Shown here: one piece after another, positions 1 to 6,399 of the stretch
Layout: every line of letters starts with the position of its first letter
How positions within the stretch are numbered: position 1 is the stretch's first letter
Source of the DNA: Planctomycetota bacterium
Lineage (GTDB): Bacteria; Planctomycetota; UBA1135
DNA length: 7,854 nt
Direction of reading: 5' to 3'
NCBI GenBank assembly: GCA_022447335.1
Contig: JAKVCF010000109.1
Location: 1 to 7,854, forward strand
Made by a program: the position numbers and the translations under genes
Notes under the pieces: generated by a model
Databases searched by the model: none
What the model was told of the DNA's origin: nothing
Seen by the model: only the letters and a program-made list of their open reading frames with translations

Positions 1-1222
1 CGTCGATTAAGTCCAACAGCACCTCTTTCCCAGTTGCTATCGTCTCGGCCGCTTTGATTCCAGCAATCGTTGATTGCATCGCTTCTTGAATCGGGCAGGG
101 TGGTTCAGCGTTTTCGACCGCCGCAGTGACGAAGGCCTGAAGGGCGTACCAGAGTTCGGTGTGGGGGAGGCCGGCGCCGTCCTGAAGCTTTCCTTGGGCG
201 GCTAACTTAGTTGCGTTGGCGAGGAGTACATAGCCTTCGTCCTGGTGGAATCTTTCGCGGTGTGCGTAGACTTCCCAGCCTTGGGTGGCAGCGTCAGGTT
301 CTTTGAACAGCCAGGCATGGCGACCGGCGAGACGGATGGTGCCATGCGTGCCAGAGATCACGAGTTCTTCTCCGCCAATCGAGCTGGCGAGCGTGAGTTC
401 CTGCTGGCAGCGCAGTTCATTGTCCCAGCCAAAATCGAGCTGCACTGTGTCGGGTAACTCGGTGCTGCCCTGCCATAGCCGAATCCCGCCCCAACCGCGT
501 ACGCTCCGCGGTGATTTCCCTGTGAACCATCGCATGGTATGCACATGTTGGCTTGCGATCTCCCCGCAAAGGCCGGCACTGCGTTCCGGATCGATCTTCC
601 AGGATAGGGCTCGCTCGCGCTCGGGGGTGGGCGCTGCCGCTTTCCAGGACAGTTTGCGTCGCCAGTGTGTACGCAGCGATACTAGGTCACGCAGCGCACC
701 CGATTGGAAGACGTCGCGAGCGCGCTTGTATACCGGATTAGAGTTGGCGGTAAAGCCCGCTGTCAACCAGGCACCGTCTTCGAAGCAGGCTGCGGCGATG
801 GCGGCGGCGTCAGTTTCGTTGTGCGCGAGTGGGGCTTCGAGATAGACCTTCACTCTCTTCGCCAGCGCTTGTTCGGTGAGCTCGCGATGGGCGAATGTGG
901 ACGCGGCAATGATCACGGCATCAATGCCACCAGCGTCTAGTAGCTCCCCGCCACTTTCATAGATCATGGCATCCGGCGCGCGGCGTTTACCGCGATTGCG
1001 GCGCCCCTTATCGACGTCGGCGATCGAGACCACTGCACAGCCTTGGATGGTGGCCAGTTCTTCTAGTGCGGCACACCCGCGTACACCTGTGCCGATAATT
1101 CCGAGCTTGAGTGTCTCGCCGCTTGGAGCGCGTGGAAACAGGGATTCGAACTCGGGGGTGAAGGCCAGGGCCACCATTCCGGCAGCACCCGAGCGCAGGA
1201 AGTCACGTCGATCGAGGGTCAC
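1..1222 (-). CDS. Tat-signal Gfo/Idh/MocA family oxidoreductase, variant with EAP in place of EKP (3' end cut by window)
   Basis: This is the last visible gene of the minus-strand operon: about 407 codons from a GTG start, open to the window edge, so only a short C-terminal tail should be missing. The N-terminus reads VTLDRRDFLRSGAAG followed by a hydrophobic stretch, which is a twin-arginine (Tat) signal with RRDFLR at residues 5-10, so export as a folded protein is predicted. A Rossmann fold follows: GIIGTGVRG near residues 41-49 and an acidic residue in IADVD near 66-70, which suggests NAD rather than NADP. The usual EKP signature is YLEAPLAHN near residue 127, so the conserved lysine is alanine. 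The sugar-binding half has GLCGEIASQHVHTMRWF near 217-233, equivalent to the family's substrate-site histidine region. The GTG overlaps the apbE stop (GTGA) and has a good Shine-Dalgarno, which together with the Tat motif fixes the start. Substrate is unknown; with the lysine missing, it may use an altered mechanism or be a non-catalytic partner. Confidence 0.88.
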   Translation of the reverse strand, partial: MTLDRRDFLRSGAAGMVALAFTPEFESLFPRAPSGETLKLGIIGTGVRGCAALEELATIQGCAVVSIADVDKGRRNRGKRRAPDAMIYESGGELLDAGGIDAVIIAASTFAHRELTEQALAKRVKVYLEAPLAHNETDAAAIAAACFEDGAWLTAGFTANSNPVYKRARDVFQSGALRDLVSLRTHWRRKLSWKAAAPTPERERALSWKIDPERSAGLCGEIASQHVHTMRWFTGKSPRSVRGWGGIRLWQGSTELPDTVQLDFGWDNELRCQQELTLASSIGGEELVISGTHGTIRLAGRHAWLFKEPDAATQGWEVYAHRERFHQDEGYVLLANATKLAAQGKLQDGAGLPHTELWYALQAFVTAAVENAEPPCPIQEAMQSTIAGIKAAETIATGKEVLLDLID

Positions 1223-2046
1223 AGAAGGCTCTTCCAGCTGAAGGGGTGTCGACTTTGTACAAGTAAAGCCGTCGACCAAGCGTCGGCAAGGGTCGCACTT
1301 GATGCGACGGCCGCGGCGGTCAAGTCCGATCTTAACGGTTTACCGGTAGATGGGTCGATGACATGCCCGTGTGGACGACGAGAGTCTGGGCGACTTGCTG
1401 AGACAGAGAGGGCCGCATCACGTAGGCAGACTCCCGCGTGTGGTTCGATACCAATCTGCCAACCTTGTTTAGTGGCGGGTAGCCCGCCGATTGAAAAGGG
1501 AGGGCCGAAACTTAGGACAGTCGAGGTTCCGCCGTGCAGGAGTGCGGCTGGCACCCCCGCTTCGCGCAGCACCTCAGCTGCACAATCGAGTGCCCAGCCT
1601 TTTCCGACACCGCCTAGATCTAATTGCAGGCCCGTGTGCGCAAAACGGACACAACCATTCTTGCGCAGCTCGACCGCGCTCCAGTTTGCTTTGCTAGTTG
1701 CTGTGTCAGACCAGACTGGTGTTTGGTCACGTAGTTTGTGGTGATCGAGGCTGGGGCCTGTGCTTGGATCAAAAGCTCCACCGCTTTCTTGGTTAACTTG
1801 GTCGCACAGCTGAAGTAGCTGCAGGAGAGGAGTGGGTACGTGGACTGGGTCTCCGTTGGCGGCGTCAAGGTTGAGTCGCGTTAACCAGCTATCTGAACGG
1901 AAGATTGAGAGCTGAGTTTCGATGGTCCGAATTTCCTCGATGGCTTCCGCGGCTGCCGTAGAGAGGAGGGCGGGCTCGGCGCCGTACAGCACCATCTCAA
2001 ATCGGGTGCGCATGGCATCGATCCCGAAGACGACCGGTTCGCTCAA
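1219..2046 (-). CDS. apbE: ApbE-like FAD:protein FMN transferase (flavinyltransferase)
   Basis: Members of this family use FAD and Mg2+ to attach FMN to a Ser/Thr of a target flavoprotein. The 275-aa product has the family motifs in order: MRTRF at residues 12-16 (canonical M-G-T), SGGAFDPSTGPS at 88-99, LDLGGVGKGWALD at 142-154, LLHGGTS at 169-175 (where many ApbEs have NAGGD or LGGN), SVSASRPDSR at 214-223, HVIDPSTGKPL at 228-238, and the metal-site motif ATLADAWSTA at 251-260 with D255 and T259. No signal peptide or lipobox is visible, so it probably acts in the cytoplasm. The C-terminus stops about 15 residues after the metal motif, shorter than most family members; neither other frame restores a recognisable tail. 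The start is TTG; an in-frame stop a little upstream excludes an earlier one, and the only ATG nearby is the conserved M12 itself. No Shine-Dalgarno is seen. It lies 25 nt after one Gfo/Idh gene and overlaps the next by 4 nt. No flavinylation target (DGxTxAT or SGAT-like site) was recognised in the window. Confidence 0.88.
   Translation of the reverse strand: MSEPVVFGIDAMRTRFEMVLYGAEPALLSTAAAEAIEEIRTIETQLSIFRSDSWLTRLNLDAANGDPVHVPTPLLQLLQLCDQVNQESGGAFDPSTGPSLDHHKLRDQTPVWSDTATSKANWSAVELRKNGCVRFAHTGLQLDLGGVGKGWALDCAAEVLREAGVPAALLHGGTSTVLSFGPPFSIGGLPATKQGWQIGIEPHAGVCLRDAALSVSASRPDSRRPHGHVIDPSTGKPLRSDLTAAAVASSATLADAWSTALLVQSRHPFSWKSLL
1229..1235 (-). promoter_or_regulatory. Shine-Dalgarno for the downstream Gfo/Idh gene
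   Basis: On the minus strand GGAAGAG lies 6 nt before the GTG at 1222-1220, inside the end of apbE. It is the clearest ribosome-binding site seen among the starts visible in this window. It supports the GTG start, which places the Tat motif right at the N-terminus. Confidence 0.6.
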
Positions 2047-2071
2047 CGGAAAGACGGTGCCGGGTAGTGGA

Positions 2072-3337
2072 TCAGACGGGTTTGGCCGTCATCGTGTCGA
2101 GGTCGAAGCTCCAGGCTCGGCCGTCCCACATGGAGCGGGTGGCTAGGTCGACCGCAACCACAACCTTGGTGCCAAGTTCCACCGAGCTGAAAGGTTCGCG
2201 ACGCTCACTGACGGCTTCCATCCAGTCCATGCGGAGCATGTTGTGATCGTGAACCTGGCGGGCCGGTATATCCATTGGTTCGCGCTCGTCGACGAATAGG
2301 CGTTCCGGCTTCATGACACAGTTGGTGCCATTCAGATAGAGCGTTCCTTCGTGGCCCCGGATCATCGTTTCAAGGCCGATCTCATTACAAGTCGAACCCG
2401 CGACGATCATGGTGTGGCCGTCCGCGAACTGCACCGACATGTTGACCTGGTCATGATTTTCCATGTCTTTGTCGATGTGATGGAACCCATGCGCGGTGAC
2501 GAGGGTCGGCCAGTCGGCGTCAAGTGCGAACATGACTGGAGTCATCTGGTGCACCAGCAAGTCGCCGACAATGCCGGTCGAGAAGTCCTTATAGCGACGC
2601 CACCGGGCGTAGACTTTCGGGTCCCACTCGCGTGGGCCCATCCAGCCTAGCCAGGCATCCCAGTCCAAGTTCTTGCCAGGCTCCCAATTCGGATCGATGC
2701 CGTAGTAGTTCCACTCACCCGTTGTCGAATTACGGCAGTAGCTGGTCTGCGACCAGACGGGCTTACCAATTTCTCCATCGGCGATCAGTTTGCGTGCATC
2801 TCGAAATTTTGAGAGCGCCATCTTCTGCGTGCCAACACAGAAGACGCGGTCACTTTCCTGTACGACCTTACGTAGCTCGAATGCGTGCTCGGTGCGCAGT
2901 GTCATCGGCTTCTCGAGGTATACATCCTTGCCAGCATAGATAGCATCCATTGCATTGATATGGTGCTGATGTTCTGGGGTTGCAATCAACACGCAATCGA
3001 TGTCCTCGCGTGTGATCAGGTCGGTGTAGTCGCGGTAACCCTTTACTTCGACGCCAGGTTGTTTTTCACTGGCCGCGCGTACGGCGTTGTCGATTTTTGG
3101 TTGGCAGACATCTGCTGCAGCGACTACGTCATAAGCGACTTTGGAGTTGGCCTTCAGGTCGCAGAAAGCATGGAGATGACCTGTGCCCATGCCGCCGACA
3201 CCGATGATGCCCATATGGATGCGATCATTCGCGCCCAAGATGCGGCGGTAGGAAGCCGCCGACATTGGGCGTGCCGCTGAGGCGGCTGCGGCAAATCCGG
3301 CAGAGGTCTTTAGAAAGTGACGACGGGAGGAGCTCAT
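2072..3337 (-). CDS. Tat-signal Gfo/Idh/MocA family oxidoreductase (canonical EKP type)
   Basis: This is a 421-aa NAD(P)-dependent oxidoreductase of the glucose-fructose oxidoreductase/inositol dehydrogenase family, probably acting on a sugar or glycoside. The N-terminus MSSSRRHFLKTSAGFAAAAS is a Tat signal with SRRHFLK at 4-10 and an Ala-rich hydrophobic region, so it is probably exported folded with its cofactor bound. The Rossmann domain shows GIIGVGGMG at 43-51, AADV with D76 at the end of the second strand (NAD-type), YRDYTDLI at 101-108 and the signature YLEKPMT at 140-146. The C-terminal substrate domain includes WNYYGIDPNW near 209-218 and GDLLVHQMTPVMFALD at 258-273, holding the expected substrate-site histidine (H263). 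The length is usual for PVC members. The ATG directly follows the permease stop (TAG|ATG) with no Shine-Dalgarno in front, which suggests translational coupling. The exact substrate cannot be read from the sequence. Confidence 0.95.
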   Translation of the reverse strand: MSSSRRHFLKTSAGFAAAASAARPMSAASYRRILGANDRIHMGIIGVGGMGTGHLHAFCDLKANSKVAYDVVAAADVCQPKIDNAVRAASEKQPGVEVKGYRDYTDLITREDIDCVLIATPEHQHHINAMDAIYAGKDVYLEKPMTLRTEHAFELRKVVQESDRVFCVGTQKMALSKFRDARKLIADGEIGKPVWSQTSYCRNSTTGEWNYYGIDPNWEPGKNLDWDAWLGWMGPREWDPKVYARWRRYKDFSTGIVGDLLVHQMTPVMFALDADWPTLVTAHGFHHIDKDMENHDQVNMSVQFADGHTMIVAGSTCNEIGLETMIRGHEGTLYLNGTNCVMKPERLFVDEREPMDIPARQVHDHNMLRMDWMEAVSERREPFSSVELGTKVVVAVDLATRSMWDGRAWSFDLDTMTAKPV

Positions 3338-4657
3338 CTAGGTGAGGTGGTCGGCCGTGGAATCGCCACGGCGCGGGGAGGAATTGGGGTAGAAGAACAG
3401 TAGGGCGGCGAGGCAGGCAAAGCTTGCCCACATCGGGGCCGAGAATAACCGAGTGTAATCGATGTCCCCCGAGTCGGCCTTAGCCCACTCAGCCAAGCTG
3501 CCTGCGACCTGAGATCCCACAATGATGCCGATGCCGATGATCACAAGATTGAATAGTGACTGAGCGCTAGCCCGAACATCGGGGCTGGTTTCTTCGTCGA
3601 CGATCATGAAGGCGACAAAGATGAAGCAGCCGAAGCATAGCCCGTGCAATGCGACTCCGAATATGACGGCAGTAATGCCCCAAGCCTCACCATTCATGAA
3701 CAGAAGCATGCGCAGTGCATAGGCAAATAGGCCGATTGCGAGCAGGTTCTTGCGCGAGATTGACTTGGCGATCAGCGGGACGATGGCTAGTACGAGAATC
3801 TCGGACATTTGGCCGATGGTCATCAGCCCTCCGCCACCCACGCCAAAGATTGAGTCCAGCCATTTTGCTGCTCCTTCTCCACCTTGAAATTCCCCGAGAA
3901 ATGAGGCTGCGTGTACAAAGTAAAGTTGGTGGATGCAGCTGACAGGAATGGCCAGTAAGAACAATGTTAGAAGTGGCTGCTTACTCACTTCATTGATAGC
4001 TTCGATGGAAGAGTTTCTTTCTTCGGATGGCGTTGGCGGGGTCGCTGGAAGGGTGAAGCAGAAGATGCCCATGACCACGCCGAGTAGGGCGGACAAGCGG
4101 AAGGCATCGGCCATGCCTTCATACTGCGCCATCTCGATCTCCGCGTCGGATCCAATGCTCGGCGTATGGCTGTAGAGCAGCCACTGGCCGATCGAAATGC
4201 CAACTATGATCCATCCCACGGTGCCCCAGACACGAATCTTGCCGAAGTCGCGGTCGCGGTCTGCAAGGTGGTGAAAAGCTAAACTGTTGGTTAGCGATAG
4301 GGTGGGCGAGTAAATCAGTGAGTAAAGCAGCGAAAAGGCTAAGAATGTGCTGTAGGTCTCAATTGTGGCTAGTTGCCAGACCAATATTCCGCCCAGGATG
4401 TGACTGATGCCGAGAAACTTTTCGGTGTTGAAGTAGCGGTCGGCGACCTGCCCCGCAATGAATGGTGAGACGATCGCACCCACTGCGCCGACGGCAAATA
4501 TACGGCCGATCTCACCCCCGTCCATCCCCCGCACATTGTTAAGGAATGGCCAGAGCAGCGGCAGCCAAGCACCCCAGATTGCGTACTGCAAGAACATCAT
4601 CACTGACAGTCGGCTCTTGACTGCCGGTGGCGTAAGCCCGAACGCAGTAGTACTCAT
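3338..4657 (-). CDS. MFS permease, nucleoside:H+ symporter (NupG-like) family
   Basis: This is a 439-aa inner-membrane transporter with about 12 hydrophobic segments, roughly at 18-38, 50-72, 82-100, 104-125, 143-163, 187-205, 229-250, 274-296, 303-321, 327-354, 368-390 and 406-423. Family-like sequence includes LSVMMFLQYAIWGAWLPLL near 17-35 at the start of helix 1, FGKIRVWGTVGWI at 138-150, GQMSEI at 282-287 and VDEETSPDVRASAQSLF around 353-369. This resembles the nucleoside:H+ symporter branch of the MFS. The name reflects homology only: sitting between a DUF1080 hydrolase and Gfo/Idh oxidoreductases, it more probably imports a sugar or glycoside breakdown product than a nucleoside. Its ATG directly abuts the stop of the DUF1080 gene (TAA|ATG), and its own stop abuts the next ATG (TAG|ATG), so it sits in the middle of an operon. 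No truncation is seen. Confidence 0.92.
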   Translation of the reverse strand: MSTTAFGLTPPAVKSRLSVMMFLQYAIWGAWLPLLWPFLNNVRGMDGGEIGRIFAVGAVGAIVSPFIAGQVADRYFNTEKFLGISHILGGILVWQLATIETYSTFLAFSLLYSLIYSPTLSLTNSLAFHHLADRDRDFGKIRVWGTVGWIIVGISIGQWLLYSHTPSIGSDAEIEMAQYEGMADAFRLSALLGVVMGIFCFTLPATPPTPSEERNSSIEAINEVSKQPLLTLFLLAIPVSCIHQLYFVHAASFLGEFQGGEGAAKWLDSIFGVGGGGLMTIGQMSEILVLAIVPLIAKSISRKNLLAIGLFAYALRMLLFMNGEAWGITAVIFGVALHGLCFGCFIFVAFMIVDEETSPDVRASAQSLFNLVIIGIGIIVGSQVAGSLAEWAKADSGDIDYTRLFSAPMWASFACLAALLFFYPNSSPRRGDSTADHLT

Positions 4658-5263
4658 TTATAGCTCGCGTACGATCACATTGCGAAAGGCGACAGGCGAG
4701 CCATCATCGTGGTTCTGTAGTCCGATGTACCCCTTGGTGGCACGTTCGCCGACAAACTCATTCACAATCTGACCGTTGATCTTAATCGTGTAGTGCTGGC
4801 CGACTGCAATGATCTCGTATTTGTTCCACTCACCTACCTCTTTGGTGGGGATGTGACTGACCCCCTGGAAGCTGTATGCCGATCCAGTGTTGTGCACATC
4901 GCCTCCTGTATCGCAAATCTGGAACTCGTAGCCTTGGTGTACAGCAACCCATGGGTCCATCTCACCTTTGTCATTCTTCGGGTAGGGGAAGCGCACGAAG
5001 ACGCCTGAGTTATTGGCCTTGTCCGTAACCTTCCAATAGAACTTGAGGTGGAAGTCCTGGTATTCAGACTGGCTGTACCAGTAGAGGCCCATGCCACCAT
5101 AAGCGGTCATCGATTCACCTTTGATATTGAAGCCACCAGGGCCAGCCATAGTCCAGCCGGAGGCGTCGCCATCGAATAGGGTTTGCCAGTCGTTCCCTGG
5201 GTCGCTCAGAGATTGGCACGCCGGGGCGGCCAGGAGGGGAAGCATAAAAAGGAGGGTGCGCAT
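4658..5263 (-). CDS. DUF1080 / 3-keto-disaccharide hydrolase family protein, likely exported lipoprotein
   Basis: This 201-aa protein has a concanavalin-like jelly-roll DUF1080 domain. The N-terminus MRTLLFMLPLLAAPAC is a short signal peptide ending in a possible lipobox (C16 preceded by A-P-A, a weak match). Family landmarks are WQTLFDGDASGW at 26-37, NNSGVFVRFP at 84-93, GYEFQICD at 111-118, TGSAYSF at 126-132, the KINGQIV strand at 161-167 and the C-terminal GYIGLQNHDDGSPVAFRNV at 178-196. Length is normal for a single-domain member. Some relatives cleave 3-keto-glycosides made by Gfo/Idh dehydrogenases; the presence of two such dehydrogenases in the same operon supports that role here, but activity on a particular substrate is inference. 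It is the first gene of the operon and its promoter must lie in 5264-5478. The ATG has no clear Shine-Dalgarno; it is the only start that gives a signal peptide. Confidence 0.93.
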   Translation of the reverse strand: MRTLLFMLPLLAAPACQSLSDPGNDWQTLFDGDASGWTMAGPGGFNIKGESMTAYGGMGLYWYSQSEYQDFHLKFYWKVTDKANNSGVFVRFPYPKNDKGEMDPWVAVHQGYEFQICDTGGDVHNTGSAYSFQGVSHIPTKEVGEWNKYEIIAVGQHYTIKINGQIVNEFVGERATKGYIGLQNHDDGSPVAFRNVIVREL

Positions 5264-5310
5264 GCTGGAACTTGAAGGCCCAGCATCCTAGCGCATCATT
5301 GTGGCCTTGA

Positions 5311-5328
5311 AAGGCAAGGCTTTGCCTT
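5311..5328 (-). other. Hairpin in the predicted 5' leader of the operon
   Basis: AAGGCAA (5311-5317) and TTGCCTT (5322-5328) are perfect inverted repeats around a 4-nt loop. On the minus strand it lies about 47 nt before the DUF1080 start, so it would be in the leader if transcription starts further upstream. There is no T-run after it, so it is not a standard terminator. A role as an operator or in mRNA stability is possible but unproven. Confidence 0.35.
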
Positions 5329-5453
5329 CGAGGGGAGTGGCCCGAAATGCCGCCGGGGTCCCGCTTCGTTGACGAGTTATTCTCGATTAGTTGAGCCAGC
5401 GCTACTTTGTCATGAGTGTTCGGCGCGGGCGCGCGTTCATGTGCGAACGTTGC

Positions 5454-5471
5454 AGGGCTCTGCCCTACAAT
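5454..5471 (+). promoter_or_regulatory. Candidate -10 box (TACAAT) with adjoining small hairpin upstream of mqnD
   Basis: TACAAT at 5466-5471 matches the TATAAT consensus at five of six positions and ends 7 nt before the mqnD ATG, so transcription would begin at about the start codon and give a leaderless mRNA. It is preceded by the inverted repeat AGGGC-TCT-GCCCT (5454-5466), which could be an operator over the promoter. No -35 box is found at the usual distance, and no Shine-Dalgarno lies before the ATG, which is consistent with a leaderless start. Confidence 0.35.
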
Positions 5472-5478
5472 CATCATC

Positions 5479-6339
5479 ATGTCCACGCCGGAAACCGCTG
5501 AGAAGACGCTGCTCCTGGGCCATAGTCCTGATCCGGACGACGCCTTCATGCACTACGCGCTCGCTGCCGACAAACTCGATTGCGGGGGTCTGCACTTCGA
5601 GCACAAGCTCGAGGACATCGAGACACTGAATCGCCGCGCCCTAAATGGTGACTACGACATCACCGCGGTCTCGATTCATGGCTATGCTTTTGTTGCAGAC
5701 AAGTATGCGCTTCTGAACCACGGCGCTTCGATGGGCGAGGGCTATGGGCCGCGTATTGTCGCATGCGAAGAGATGAGCCTGGACGCGCTGCAGAAGGGCA
5801 AAGGCAAGCGCCTTGCGATCCCTGGCGAATGGACCTCGGCTCATCTTGCGACCCAGATGCGGGTTGGTGAGTACGATTATGAAATTGTCGAGTTCGACCA
5901 AATTCCGGCGGCCGTAGCGGAAGGTAAGTTTGACGCTGGCGTGCTGATACACGAGGGCCAACTGACTTTCCAAGAGTTGGGTTTAGTGCTACTCGATGAT
6001 CTGGGCGTCTGGTGGGGCAACGAGACCGGCGGATTGCCGCTGCCGCTTGGTGGCAATACTGTGCGCCGCGATCACGGCGACTTAATTCCTTTCATTTCGA
6101 GATTGCTTCAGGATTCAATCCGTTTTGGGCTCGATCATCGGAAGGAAGCCGTCGAGTACGCGCTGCAGTTTGGTCGTGATTTAACGATAGAGCAGGCCGA
6201 CGAGTTCATTGGTATGTATGTCAACGACCGCACGCTCGACTATGGGGATGACGGCCGTGATTCGGTGCGTATCTTCTTGCAGCGTGCTGCTGACATGGGT
6301 GTTATCCCCGCTATGCCGCCACTCGATTTCATTCGTTGA
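5479..6339 (+). CDS. mqnD: 1,4-dihydroxy-6-naphthoate synthase (MqnD), menaquinone futalosine pathway
   Basis: MqnD converts cyclic de-hypoxanthine futalosine to 1,4-dihydroxy-6-naphthoate in the cytoplasm, a step of menaquinone synthesis through futalosine. The 286-aa product has the periplasmic-binding-protein-like fold of the MqnA/MqnD family: LGHSPDPDDAFMHYAL at 13-28 (other MqnDs have SPCPNDTF here), GYGPRIVA at 88-95, IPGEWTSAHLA at 114-124, VLIHEGQLTFQELG at 155-168, DLGVWWGNETGGLPLPLGGN at 174-193. H158 in IHEG probably corresponds to the catalytic-base histidine described in the Thermus enzyme. I chose the ATG at 5479 over an in-frame GTG at 5416 because the 21 extra residues have no family similarity and the ATG gives the usual length. 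It is a single gene, divergent from the DUF1080 operon, with no other mqn gene in view. A sister MqnA or a family protein of unknown role remains possible, but the WW-N-TGGLPLPLG block favours MqnD. Confidence 0.85.
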   Translation: MSTPETAEKTLLLGHSPDPDDAFMHYALAADKLDCGGLHFEHKLEDIETLNRRALNGDYDITAVSIHGYAFVADKYALLNHGASMGEGYGPRIVACEEMSLDALQKGKGKRLAIPGEWTSAHLATQMRVGEYDYEIVEFDQIPAAVAEGKFDAGVLIHEGQLTFQELGLVLLDDLGVWWGNETGGLPLPLGGNTVRRDHGDLIPFISRLLQDSIRFGLDHRKEAVEYALQFGRDLTIEQADEFIGMYVNDRTLDYGDDGRDSVRIFLQRAADMGVIPAMPPLDFIR

Positions 6340-6347
6340 TCGAGTGG
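6319..6347 (+). terminator. Hairpin across the mqnD stop codon, possible 3' end signal
   Basis: CCACTCGAT (6319-6327) and ATCGAGTGG (6339-6347) form a perfect 9-bp inverted repeat with an 11-nt loop that contains most of the TGA stop. No T-run follows on either strand, so it is not a classic intrinsic terminator. It may protect the mRNA end or slow transcription between the converging genes. Confidence 0.35.
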
Positions 6348-6359
6348 TTGAGAGCGTCA

Positions 6360-6379
6360 TATCGCTTCGTTATGCGATA
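6360..6379. other. Weak inverted repeat in the convergent spacer
   Basis: TATCGC (6360-6365) and GCGATA (6374-6379) pair over an 8-nt loop, within the 60-nt spacer between mqnD and the aldehyde dehydrogenase stop. It has no flanking T-run. It may add to transcription termination between the convergent genes, but six base pairs can arise by chance. Confidence 0.2.
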
Positions 6380-6399
6380 CAAATGGTTGGCAGTCTGAA

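Larger units (their letters stand above)
5264..5478. promoter_or_regulatory. Divergent intergenic region between the DUF1080 operon and mqnD
   Basis: This 215-nt spacer must hold the promoters of both the minus-strand operon and mqnD. I see no convincing full sigma-70 pair on either strand. Structures present are a 7-bp stem hairpin (5311-5328), the small palindrome CGAG-TTATT-CTCG (5373-5385), a 5-bp inverted repeat CGTTC/GAACG (5434-5449), and a 5-bp hairpin next to a TACAAT box just before mqnD. No small ORF with recognisable features and no RNA gene was found. Confidence 0.6.

Noticed and set aside
285..845. 186-aa open frame on the plus strand
   Set aside because: It lies antisense to the Gfo/Idh gene, is rich in Arg/Ser/Ala with no recognisable motif, and is explained by the codon bias of the real gene.
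1219..1270. Frameshift explaining the short ApbE C-terminus
   Set aside because: Neither of the other two frames gives an ApbE-like tail, and the GTGA overlap with the next gene looks like a natural junction.
5369..5374. TTGACG as a -35 box for mqnD
   Set aside because: No -10 hexamer lies 16-18 nt downstream, and TTGCAG at 5450-5455 is only 10 nt from TACAAT, so neither forms a proper promoter pair.
5416..5418. GTG start adding 21 residues to MqnD
   Set aside because: The extension has no family similarity, no Shine-Dalgarno precedes it, and it would place the TACAAT box inside the gene.
5115..5549. 144-aa minus-strand frame crossing the intergenic spacer
   Set aside because: It overlaps both the DUF1080 gene in another frame and the antisense of the mqnD start; no motif and no sensible start site.
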